From positions 124,001 to 188,000 of the forward strand of contig NZ_JBHTMP010000005.1 in NCBI RefSeq assembly GCF_042679305.1: a DNA stretch of 64,000 nt, written 5' to 3'. The DNA is from Micromonospora_H sonneratiae. GTDB lineage: Bacteria; Actinomycetota; Actinomycetes; Mycobacteriales; Micromonosporaceae. Positions within the stretch are counted from its first letter, which is position 1. Every line of letters begins with the position of its first letter. Below the pieces are notes generated by a model. The model searched no databases and was not told the origin of the DNA. It saw nothing but the letters and a program-made list of their open reading frames with translations. Below, piece by piece: positions 34,656-42,678 of this stretch. The position numbers and the translations under genes were made by a program.

Positions 34656-36429
34656 CCAGGAAGAGCCGGCGACGGCCACGGCCCGGCCGGGAACGGGTGC
34701 CTTCGCCCGGGCCTGGGCCAAGGCGGTGACCGACACCAGCTACCTGCCGATGACGCAGGCACAGCTTGAGGAGTTCCTGCGGAACCTGACCGAGCGGCTC
34801 GCCTACGCGCTGCATGCCGAACCGTTCGACCCGCGAATCGGTCACAAGGTCGGCACCGAACTCGTCGTCAACCACATCGCCTCGGCCGAAGGGCTCGGCC
34901 GCACCATCGAGGTCATCCACCTGCGACTGCTCCGCGACCTCGGACTCTCCGGTGAGGACGTCGAGGACCGGTTGGCCAGGCTGCTGGCCACCATCGCGAC
35001 CGGCTACGCCCGCGCCCTGCGCGACCGTACGCTCGACGAGCAGGAGTCCATCCGACGCGCGGGAATGGTCGCCCGGGAAGAGGCCGAACAGGCGCTCCGG
35101 GAAAGTGAGTCCCGCTTCCGGCACCAGGCCACCCACGACCCGCTGACCGATCTGCCCAACCGCGCGCTCTTCACCGAACGGCTGGCCACGGCCCTCACCC
35201 GGTCGGACCGTTCCGGATCCCGACTGGGTGTCTGCTTCATCGACCTCGACCGGTTCAAGGAGGTCAACGACACCCGCGGTCACCAGGTGGGTGACCTGCT
35301 GCTGGTCTCGGTCGCCGAACGGCTGCGGCACGGGGTGGATGGGCACCTCGTCGCCCGGCTGGGCAGCGACGAGTTCGTGATCCTGGTCGAGGAGACCACC
35401 AGCACCGACGACGTGGTGGCGGTGGCCGAGGCGGCGTTGACCGCGATCCGCGAGCCGTCGTACGTCGGCGGCCACATCCTCAGCGTGACCGCCAGTGTGG
35501 GCATCGTCGAGCGTCCGGTCGAAGGGGCCACCCCGAGCGACCTCATGCGGGCCGCCGACATCACCCTACGCTGGGCCAAGACCTCCGGTCGGGGGCGATG
35601 CGAACTGTTCGACCCCGACCGTAACGAGCGGGAACTGACCAAGTACGCGCTCTCCGCCGCGATGCCCGCCGCCCTGGACCGGCGCGAGTTCTATCTCGAC
35701 TATCAACCGCTGGCCTCGCTGGTCGACGGTGGGGTGGTCGGCGTCGAGGTGCTCGTCCGTTGGCGCCACCCCGAACTGGGAGTGCTACGCCCGGACTGCT
35801 TCATCGGTCTGGCCGAGGAGACCGGTTTCATCGTCCGACTCGGGGGTTGGGTGCTGGCCGAGGCCTGTCGGGAGGCCAGCACCTGGTCGGGTCGGGCCGG
35901 GTCCCCGCCGTTCGTCAGTGTCAACCTCGCCGTACGACAGGTGCACGACGCCGGGCTGGTCGACGAGGTCAGCCGGGTCCTCGAACAGACCGGTCTCCCC
36001 CCTGAGCGGCTGCAACTGGAGATCACCGAAAGCGCGATGATGACCACGGCCGGCGAGCCGGTACGGGCCCTGCACACCCTGGCCGACCTCGGCGTCCGGA
36101 TCGCCATCGACGACTTCGGTACCGGTTACTCCAATCTCGCCTACCTGCGGGATCTGCCGGTCAACGAGCTGAAGGTCGCCGGCTCGTTCGTGGCCGGGCT
36201 GCGGGCTCCGGCCGACGACCCGGCCAGCCATGTGGACGAACGGATCCTGGCCACGATGGTCGCCCTCGGCCACGCCCTCGGCCTGACCGTCACCGCCGAG
36301 GGCGTGGAGACCGCCACCCAGGCCGAACGACTACGGGCCATCGGCTGCGACGCGGGCCAGGGCTGGCACCTGGGCAGACCGGCGCCAGCCGCCCGGATCA
36401 CCGAGCGGCTGGACCAGGACCGGCCCTAG
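34648..36429 (+). CDS. GGDEF/EAL cyclic-di-GMP enzyme
   Basis: The ~593-residue protein has a helical sensor region (1-160), a GGDEF domain starting at HDPLTDLPNRALF and an EAL domain. The diguanylate cyclase signature reads GSDEF rather than GGDEF. The EAL domain keeps its core residues: EVLVRW for EAL, VNLAVRQ, ITES, DDFGTGYSNLAYLRDLP, the Lys in ELKVAGSF, TAEGVET and GQGWHLGRP. Phosphodiesterase activity is therefore plausible and cyclase activity less certain. There is no membrane segment. GTG 34648 overlaps the methyltransferase stop by 8 nt; earlier in-frame starts exist. Its TAG stop overlaps that of the convergent esterase on a CTAG palindrome. Confidence 0.9.
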   Translation: MSNQEEPATATARPGTGAFARAWAKAVTDTSYLPMTQAQLEEFLRNLTERLAYALHAEPFDPRIGHKVGTELVVNHIASAEGLGRTIEVIHLRLLRDLGLSGEDVEDRLARLLATIATGYARALRDRTLDEQESIRRAGMVAREEAEQALRESESRFRHQATHDPLTDLPNRALFTERLATALTRSDRSGSRLGVCFIDLDRFKEVNDTRGHQVGDLLLVSVAERLRHGVDGHLVARLGSDEFVILVEETTSTDDVVAVAEAALTAIREPSYVGGHILSVTASVGIVERPVEGATPSDLMRAADITLRWAKTSGRGRCELFDPDRNERELTKYALSAAMPAALDRREFYLDYQPLASLVDGGVVGVEVLVRWRHPELGVLRPDCFIGLAEETGFIVRLGGWVLAEACREASTWSGRAGSPPFVSVNLAVRQVHDAGLVDEVSRVLEQTGLPPERLQLEITESAMMTTAGEPVRALHTLADLGVRIAIDDFGTGYSNLAYLRDLPVNELKVAGSFVAGLRAPADDPASHVDERILATMVALGHALGLTVTAEGVETATQAERLRAIGCDAGQGWHLGRPAPAARITERLDQDRP

Positions 36430-38102
36430 GAGCCGTCGGTGCCGGTGTCCGTACCCGGCCGATACGGGTCGGTCCAGACGTCCAGGCGGTGCTCCGCGGC
36501 GTAGTCCACCGGGCCGAGGTGGTCCGGTGCCAGCGACTGGACGTACGGCACCGGCTGCCGGCCATCGAAACGCGACCAGCGGGGCAGTCCGGGGCCGTTC
36601 GGATCACCGGTACGGGCGAAGTTGCTCCAGTAGCGGATCATCCGATCGGAGAGCCGGAGCTGACCGGGGCTGGCGGCCGAGGTGAACTGCTCGTCCCGGA
36701 ACACGTACGCCGTGTCGGCGGCGTGGTAGGCACCGGGCGGAAAGTCCGGTGGAAACGGCAGCGACACCGGTGGGGTCGGGTCGGCGAACTCGTAGGCGTA
36801 GGTCGGCATCCGGGTGGCGAACAACTGGTTCTGCTCGAAGGTGGACTTCGCCCAGAGCCGGTCGGTGAGGACCCTGGCCCAGGTCAGGCTCGGCGACTCG
36901 GCATCGGTCAACGGGTAGCTCCGCATGATCATCGGTACCTGCTCCGCCCCGAACGCCCGGGCCAGCAGCTTCGGATAGTCCGCAGCCGAGACCGGCTGGT
37001 CGGCCAGCACCCGGAACAGCCCGACGAACGTACGGTGCTCGTCGCGGGTGGCCCCGGAGACGACCGGCACCCGGTGGAACCGTCCGGCCCGCAGCGCCTG
37101 CGCGGGCAGCTCCGGCAGGGTCCGGCCGCCGTACGCCATCGACTGGAAGATGTTCATGACCTGCGGGAACTCCAGCAGTTTCTCGACCGGCAGGGCCCGC
37201 AGGCAGGCCAGGGCCCGGACCGGGTCGGCCGGGTCACAGCCGAGTTCACCGGCGACCCACGCGCCGATCCCGGCGACCTCGGACTCGGGCCGCCAGGCCC
37301 ACCAGGGCAGTGCCTCGCCACCCGGGTGCATCGACTCGGCGGGCATGTCCATCAGGGCGAAGCCACTCTCGACGATGGCCCGGTCGAACAGGCCCTCGGA
37401 TCCCGGCGCGGTCAGGTGCGCGGTGGTGGCCGTCGCGCCGTAGGAGACGCCGAAGAGCGTGACGTTACGCGGGTCGCCACCGAAGGCCGCGATGTTGCGG
37501 CGTACCCAGCGCAGCGCCGCCTGTTGGTCCTGGAGGCCGAAGGTCCCGCTGCCGGTGAGGCCGGGCAGGCCGAAGCCGCCGAAGACACCGAGCCGGTAGT
37601 TGATGGTCACGACGACGGTGTCGCCGTCGGCGGCCAGCCGGTCGGCATCGAAGAAGTGCCCGGCTCCGACCGCACCGTCGCCGTGGATCCACACCATCAC
37701 GGGTCTACGGGTGCCGCGCGGCGCGTCACGTGGCGCGGTCACGTTGAGGAACAGGCAGTCCTCGTCGACGCTGCGCACGTCCGCGTAGGACGACGGGAGT
37801 TGCGGGCACGGGCTGCCCGGCTCGGTGGCGTCCCGGGGCGTTCGCCACGGTACGACCGGCTGCGGCGCCCGCCAACGCAGCTCACCGGTCGGCGGTGCCG
37901 CGTACGGAATCCCTTGGAACTTCCGGTGCTCGCCGGTCAGCCGGCCGCGCACGGGACCACCCTCGGTGCGCACCACGGCGCTGTCGTTGCTGTCCATCCT
38001 GGCCTCCTTACCGCCTGCCGCCGGTGCGGCGGTGGCTGTGGTCGTGACGATGAGCCCGGCCAGTACGGCGGCCAGCGCGCTCGGATATCCCGTTGTTCTC
38101 AT
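36426..38102 (-). CDS. Secreted type-B carboxylesterase
   Basis: The 558-residue product begins with a signal peptide (MRTTGYPSALAAVLAGLIV, cleavage after about APAA). It has the esterase landmarks: QGIPYAAPP, EDCLFLNV, an oxyanion loop IHGDGAVG, the nucleophile elbow FGVSYGA, the acid region ATRDEHRTF and the His segment YHAADTAYVF. It should hydrolyse esters outside the cell. ATG 38102 has AAGGAG five bases upstream and overlaps the TetR stop (ATGA), so the TetR gene precedes it in one operon. Confidence 0.9.
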   Translation of the reverse strand: MRTTGYPSALAAVLAGLIVTTTATAAPAAGGKEARMDSNDSAVVRTEGGPVRGRLTGEHRKFQGIPYAAPPTGELRWRAPQPVVPWRTPRDATEPGSPCPQLPSSYADVRSVDEDCLFLNVTAPRDAPRGTRRPVMVWIHGDGAVGAGHFFDADRLAADGDTVVVTINYRLGVFGGFGLPGLTGSGTFGLQDQQAALRWVRRNIAAFGGDPRNVTLFGVSYGATATTAHLTAPGSEGLFDRAIVESGFALMDMPAESMHPGGEALPWWAWRPESEVAGIGAWVAGELGCDPADPVRALACLRALPVEKLLEFPQVMNIFQSMAYGGRTLPELPAQALRAGRFHRVPVVSGATRDEHRTFVGLFRVLADQPVSAADYPKLLARAFGAEQVPMIMRSYPLTDAESPSLTWARVLTDRLWAKSTFEQNQLFATRMPTYAYEFADPTPPVSLPFPPDFPPGAYHAADTAYVFRDEQFTSAASPGQLRLSDRMIRYWSNFARTGDPNGPGLPRWSRFDGRQPVPYVQSLAPDHLGPVDYAAEHRLDVWTDPYRPGTDTGTDGS

Positions 38103-38722
38103 GACGTCTCCTTCCTGGTTGCCAACTCGATCAGCGTCACCAACTCGCGCCGGTAGGGCGCGAGGTCCAACTCGGGTTCCTTGGCGAGTTGGGCGACGAC
38201 CGCGTCCCGCAGCGCGAGCACCGCCACCGCGAGGACCCGGGTGTCGAACTCCCGGAACTCGCCGGCGCGTTGTCCCCGACGGAGGAGTTCCGCCAGCCCG
38301 GCAAGGTCGGACTCGGTGATCGCAGCCGTCTGCGCGGCGACCTCCCCGGTGCCACGCGCGTTGGCGGCGATCTCGTTCAGAGCCATCAGGTGGGCGCGAT
38401 GGTCGCGCATGAAGTCCACGTTGGCCTCGATCAAGGCACGCAACTCTCCGGCTACGGTGTCGGCCACCGCATGGCTCTGCACGAACGCCGCGAACTCCGC
38501 CAGCACCGTCCGCATCACCTCGACCATCAGCTCGTCCTTGCCGGCGAAGTGGTACGAGATCAGTCGGGTACTGCTGAGCCCGGCGCGCCTGGCGATCTGC
38601 GCGAAGGACGCTCGGGCGTAGCCCAGCTCGGCGATGGTCTCGATCGCGTAAGCGATGATCTGTGCCCGCCGGGCCTCGTTGGTGACGGTTCGACGGTTCG
38701 GTGGCTGACTTTTTACTTGCAC
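38099..38722 (-). CDS. TetR-family regulator of the esterase operon
   Basis: The 207-residue protein has a TetR helix-turn-helix (ASFAQIARRAGLSSTRLISYHF) after a short basic N-terminus. The only usable start is GTG 38722, with no ribosome site before it. A 20-bp palindrome covers the start codon, so the mRNA may be leaderless and the gene autoregulated. Its stop overlaps the esterase start by 4 nt. Confidence 0.9.
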   Translation of the reverse strand: MQVKSQPPNRRTVTNEARRAQIIAYAIETIAELGYARASFAQIARRAGLSSTRLISYHFAGKDELMVEVMRTVLAEFAAFVQSHAVADTVAGELRALIEANVDFMRDHRAHLMALNEIAANARGTGEVAAQTAAITESDLAGLAELLRRGQRAGEFREFDTRVLAVAVLALRDAVVAQLAKEPELDLAPYRRELVTLIELATRKETS

Positions 38723-38730
38723 GAGTAAAA
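38711..38730. promoter_or_regulatory. TetR operator overlapping its own start codon
   Basis: TTTTACT (38711-38717) is perfectly mirrored by AGTAAAA (38724-38730) with six bases between. The minus-strand GTG start of the TetR gene lies in the spacer. Such A/T-rich symmetry stands out sharply from the GC-rich surroundings and is the expected form of a TetR binding site. Confidence 0.8.
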
Positions 38731-38753
38731 GCTACCACGAGCAGGTAAGAGCG

Positions 38754-38975
38754 CTACCCGGTTTCCGACACTGCCCGGTAGGCGTCGGCCTGGAGGCCGA
38801 ACAGGTTGAACAGGCTGGCCCAGGTGCTCCCGAGGGCCATCGGCTCGTCGTGCCCGCCCTCGTCGATCGACGCCCCGTGGTCGAGGACGTGGATCCGGTC
38901 CGCGCTCTGCGCTCGCCATCCAGTGCGCGATCAGCACGACCGTACGACCGGCCGCCAGCGGTTGCTCGTCGATGA
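38754..38975 (-). pseudogene. 3' remnant of an ABC exporter gene
   Basis: The minus strand reads AAGRTVVLIAHW in one frame. It then continues, after a frame change near 38905, as QSADRIHVLDHGASIDEGG and TWASLFNLFGLQADAY to a TAG at 38754-38756. These are the H-loop and C-terminal end of an ABC-transporter ATP-binding domain. Nothing upstream encodes the rest (no Walker A or ABC signature), so only the last ~70 codons survive, with a frameshift. Confidence 0.75.
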
Positions 38976-39227
38976 CCGGCTGCCGCCGTCGCCACCACCA
39001 TGCCATCTTTTTGGCTACTACCCGGAATCGCCCAGGCCCAGCACACAGCAACCCGGGTGTTCATCCACCGGAAAATGTCGCAGCTTCCGAAATCTTCCAC
39101 CCCGCCAGCCGCAACCGGATGACAATTCCAACCATCCGTTCCCGGAAATCAGGCCACCAATGGATATCGACCTGAAGCGTAGCCGTACAAGTGAACTACC
39201 GGGTGATTGTCGAACGCACCGAGGGAA
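38976..39227. other. Non-coding boundary before the accessory cluster
   Basis: This stretch between the ABC remnant and the next gene contains A/T-richer sequence and no supported ORF. It probably marks a deletion or insertion boundary. Confidence 0.35.
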
Positions 39228-40574
39228 TCAGCCGTCGGCCTCAGCCAGTGCCTGGTCCACCCGGCCCCGACGGCCGTCCGCATCGCAGTACCGGTCGAGT
39301 TCGAACCATTCGCGGCGCCACTCGGCGTACCCGCTCGACCCGCCGAAGGCCCTGCGTACGGCCTCGACCGACCGGATGAAGCTCGGCTTGGTGGCGCTGC
39401 CGATCACGTTCGCGTCCCCGCGCTGCCTGCCCTGGTCACCGGTCGCGGCAAGCCAGCTCGACATCACCGTCACCGCCCCGCCGTCGAATGGATTGGCCGC
39501 GACACACGGATCGAAGACGGTCCTCGCGGCAAAGTCGTACCCCGGTGCCAGCAACGCCAGGTGCAGACGAAGCTGGACCACCGACCGTTCGTGGTCCTCG
39601 AGCAGGGGCCACGGCTCGCCGTTCTCGTTGTGGGCCGGCCGCTCGATGTAGCGATAGGCATCCTCGAAGCGCTTCAACAGATCGCCCCTCGCCTCGGCCC
39701 AGTTCTCGAAGCCGTCCCCCGGGAGCCGGCCCAGCGCCTCCATCTCCGGGCCCATCGAGACCATCAGCAGGATGGCCCGAGCCGTCATGATCGCGGGCAG
39801 GCGATAGCTCGTCTGTAGCGCCAGGCGGTCCTCGCTCACGTAGTGCGTGAAGCCCCAGCGCTCCTCGATCCCCCTGGCGATGGCCAACGCCCGCGTGCCG
39901 ATCTCGGCTCCGTCCGCCAACTGGCGATACATGCGCTGGGTCCAGCGGGCGCTGTCCGCCTCGGTCCAGGTCCCCTCCACCTTTCCCTCGGCCCACTGCC
40001 CGAGGACGCGTTCCGCCGTACGGCACGCGGTGCCCGTCTCGGCCAACGCGAGCTGCAACAACACCTCGCCGAGATCACGGACGTAGCGCTCGCTGGCCGG
40101 GTCGCTGCCGTGGCTGTCCAGATAGCTGTCGTGCTTCGCCTTGGCCTCCTGATGGAGGATCCAGGCATCGTCGTAGCCACTCTCGGTGTCCCGTTTCGAG
40201 GCGGCGAGCGCCTGGGCGCGGATCGCCCCCAGTGCCCGCGGCGCGAACTCGGGCCACGGCAACGACCGGGCGGCGTCCGCAGCCCGCGCGATCAGCTCGA
40301 CGGCAGCCTCGCTCCGCTCCCGCTGCGGGCCACTCAGCGCCTCGTAGCCGGCCGTTATCTCCCACAGCCGCGACAGTGACGCTTCCAGAATCAGCCAGCC
40401 CATCAACGGCAGCAGCTCCGCCAACTCCGCCGGTGGCAGCTGTGGCCGAGGTTCGCGAAGATAGCTGCGGTACTCCTGGACGTCCGCCTCGATCATGGTG
40501 ATCAGATGTTCGTCGACAGCCAGTTGGTTCCGGCGGATCTTCGGGCAGTAATCGCGGAGTTGCTCGACACTCAT
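39228..40574 (-). CDS. Large helical hypothetical protein of the accessory cluster
   Basis: The 448-residue soluble product is Ala/Glu/Arg-rich and almost wholly helical, compatible with TPR-like repeats, with no signal or membrane segment. I do not recognise a family. ATG 40574 is chosen because the sequence from MSVEQLRDYCP onward has normal coding character and the upstream part does not. It is divergent from the 40770 gene across a 195-base gap, which ties it to the CHAT/CATRA-like cluster by position only. Confidence 0.75.
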   Translation of the reverse strand: MSVEQLRDYCPKIRRNQLAVDEHLITMIEADVQEYRSYLREPRPQLPPAELAELLPLMGWLILEASLSRLWEITAGYEALSGPQRERSEAAVELIARAADAARSLPWPEFAPRALGAIRAQALAASKRDTESGYDDAWILHQEAKAKHDSYLDSHGSDPASERYVRDLGEVLLQLALAETGTACRTAERVLGQWAEGKVEGTWTEADSARWTQRMYRQLADGAEIGTRALAIARGIEERWGFTHYVSEDRLALQTSYRLPAIMTARAILLMVSMGPEMEALGRLPGDGFENWAEARGDLLKRFEDAYRYIERPAHNENGEPWPLLEDHERSVVQLRLHLALLAPGYDFAARTVFDPCVAANPFDGGAVTVMSSWLAATGDQGRQRGDANVIGSATKPSFIRSVEAVRRAFGGSSGYAEWRREWFELDRYCDADGRRGRVDQALAEADG

Positions 40575-40769
40575 CACGACGGTTCGACCCTTCCCCACTC
40601 GATTAGGTCCAGCAATACTCGTCGACTCAAGCAGCCACCTCAATAGCCGGGTCAGCCTCGTCCGACATCCGACTACACCCGATATCGGCATCCCACCGGG
40701 AAACGCACACGTCCACGTTGACCGGCGCTGCTAGCATTCACCGTAGGCGATCATCGCAATGGGGAGAGT

Positions 40770-41129
40770 ATGGCGAAACAACTGTACCGAGACCTGGTCA
40801 TGTTGAGAAACCTCCTCGAAGCCGCCGACAACTGGCGGCTCACTCCGGACGATTGGCAGCGTGCGGCGAGAGCGGTGGAGGACCTGGCCTCCGCGCTCAC
40901 CACGCCGGATCTGCGCGACCTCGACGACATCGTCGAACAGTTCGAGGCGATCGTGCCCGGGGCCCGGGCACCGGTCATGAGCATGGACGACCCGAGGCTG
41001 ACCGCCGCACCCCGAAGGATCGAGCCGCGGATCAACGAGGTGATCCCCCTCATCACCGACGTGATCACCCGGATCGACCGGGACGGTCAGAGCGGCCGTA
41101 CCCGACCGAGTGGTGCGGATGTTCGTTAG
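40770..41129 (+). CDS. Small helical protein, CATRA-associated type (tentative)
   Basis: A 119-residue helical product starting at ATG 40770 behind GGGGAGAG. It contains WRLTPDDWQRAARAVEDLASAL and a second helical half. Its end overlaps the start of the next gene by 11 nt. A short helical gene placed directly before a C-terminally membrane-anchored CATRA protein is the arrangement I recall for 'CATRA system-associated' proteins. That assignment is by resemblance and gene order. Confidence 0.6.
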   Translation: MAKQLYRDLVMLRNLLEAADNWRLTPDDWQRAARAVEDLASALTTPDLRDLDDIVEQFEAIVPGARAPVMSMDDPRLTAAPRRIEPRINEVIPLITDVITRIDRDGQSGRTRPSGADVR

Positions 41130-42678
41130 TCGCGCCCTGCTGACGCACGAGTTCACGCGACTCGACCAACCCACCGTCACCCCGGCCCTGCTCGACACCT
41201 GGCAGCACCTCGTCGCCACCCTGGAGATGCGGTCGGACACGGACAGCGGCACCATGGCGCTCGGCGTCGACGTACCCACCGGTGGGCTGGCCGTACTCGG
41301 CTACGCGAAGCGGTCCACCGAGGACGTACCGGTGCACCAGGCGGCACTGTCGAGCACCGGCGATGCCGCCTGCCTCACCGTGCTACTGGCACCGCAGGAT
41401 CCGGCCCGCACCTGGGCCGCCATGGACAGCGAACTGGCTCCGCTGGATCGGGTGGCCCCGGGCGTGGACCACCTGGGTAGCGCCCGGGTCTACGTGGGAC
41501 TGGTGGACGCACCACTCGACCCGGAGACGATCGCCGCGATCGAGAAGGCACTCGGCGGTGAGTTCCCCGACGTCGGAGAAGGCGCCTGGACCCGGCATCG
41601 GTCGCGGACGACCGAGGGATTCCTGATCTGGGAGGTGCCGACGACCCGTACCCGGCAACGCAGATTCGTCCTGGTCGGTGAGCAGAGCGCGGAACTGGCG
41701 CTGGACGCCTTCGCGTGGACCCCCGGAGACCGGGAGCTCGGGCCGTTCGTCCAATACCTACTCGACGCCGCGAAGCTCCGCTACCAGAATGACGACCATC
41801 GGGCGAGCGCTACGGCGATCCGACGGCTGCGACTGAACATGGACGATGCCGTCGACGAGCTACTGGAGCTGCACAAGTCCGCGACCACCGCACCGGGCCA
41901 ACTGGTCGCGGCCGACGCCAGCCTCACCGACCTCCAGGTACGCACGCACGGCGTCATCTTCACGCTCGCCCAGTTACGGAGGACGGCTCGGGGCGTCGAG
42001 GCGGCGGAGGCAAACCTGCGCGCCACCGTCTCACTCGACCCGGCGGTCCCCGGGCCACTCGCTGCCGACCTGGCCCTGGCGCAGACGATGTGTGAGCGGC
42101 TGGCCGACGACATCGCCTACCTGGAGATCTCCCAGGATCGAGCCGAGAAGATCTCCGCCCTGACCGCAGTCGCGGTCCAGCGTGGTCTCGGCACCCACCA
42201 GCAGCAACTCCAACTCGTCCAGGCGTCCGTCATCAGCTCCATCCTGATGATCCTCGCGGCGGTGCAGGCCTTCGGCACCGTCCTGCCCCTCCCGCGCGTA
42301 CTCCAGTTGCCCATCATCGCCTTCCTCGGCGCGCTCGCCCTGGCCCTGCCGACCATCGTGCTGCGACTGTCCCGCCGGGTGCCACGTGATCTGCCCCTGC
42401 GGGCGGTCGACTACCTGGCAGCCAGTGCACTCGGCGCGAGTACCGGTTGGCTCGGCGCCCAGGCCCTCGCACACCTGGTCCTCCACCGTCCGCTCCACCC
42501 CTGGTGGGCCCTGCTGACCAGCGCCGGGCTGGGGTCGCTCCTCGCCGGTGCCGTCTGGCTACGCTCACGACGGCCCGGCCCGTCCACCGCCCGGCGGCTG
42601 ATCCCGCGACCTCGGCGGGCGCGGCCCGCCAACGGCCCGGTACGCGGCCAGCTACCCCAACAGGATCATCGGACGTAG
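41119..42678 (+). CDS. CATRA-like conflict-system membrane protein
   Basis: The ~519-residue protein has an N-terminal alpha/beta domain (MFVSRALLTHEFTRL onward, ~1-225). A long helical section follows (~230-370, with ADDIAYLEISQDRAEKIS), then about four C-terminal membrane helices beginning at SSILMILAAVQAFGTVL. This order resembles the 'CATRA conflict system caspase/TPR repeat-associated' family described by the Aravind group. GTG 41110 and 41113 are alternative starts; ATG 41119 is coupled to the previous stop. Its tail overlaps the convergent CHAT gene by 13 nt. It may anchor or sense for the CHAT protease. Confidence 0.6.
   Translation: MFVSRALLTHEFTRLDQPTVTPALLDTWQHLVATLEMRSDTDSGTMALGVDVPTGGLAVLGYAKRSTEDVPVHQAALSSTGDAACLTVLLAPQDPARTWAAMDSELAPLDRVAPGVDHLGSARVYVGLVDAPLDPETIAAIEKALGGEFPDVGEGAWTRHRSRTTEGFLIWEVPTTRTRQRRFVLVGEQSAELALDAFAWTPGDRELGPFVQYLLDAAKLRYQNDDHRASATAIRRLRLNMDDAVDELLELHKSATTAPGQLVAADASLTDLQVRTHGVIFTLAQLRRTARGVEAAEANLRATVSLDPAVPGPLAADLALAQTMCERLADDIAYLEISQDRAEKISALTAVAVQRGLGTHQQQLQLVQASVISSILMILAAVQAFGTVLPLPRVLQLPIIAFLGALALALPTIVLRLSRRVPRDLPLRAVDYLAASALGASTGWLGAQALAHLVLHRPLHPWWALLTSAGLGSLLAGAVWLRSRRPGPSTARRLIPRPRRARPANGPVRGQLPQQDHRT

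Noticed and set aside
36489..38156. 555-residue plus-strand open frame
   Set aside because: It is antisense to the carboxylesterase and shows no motifs.
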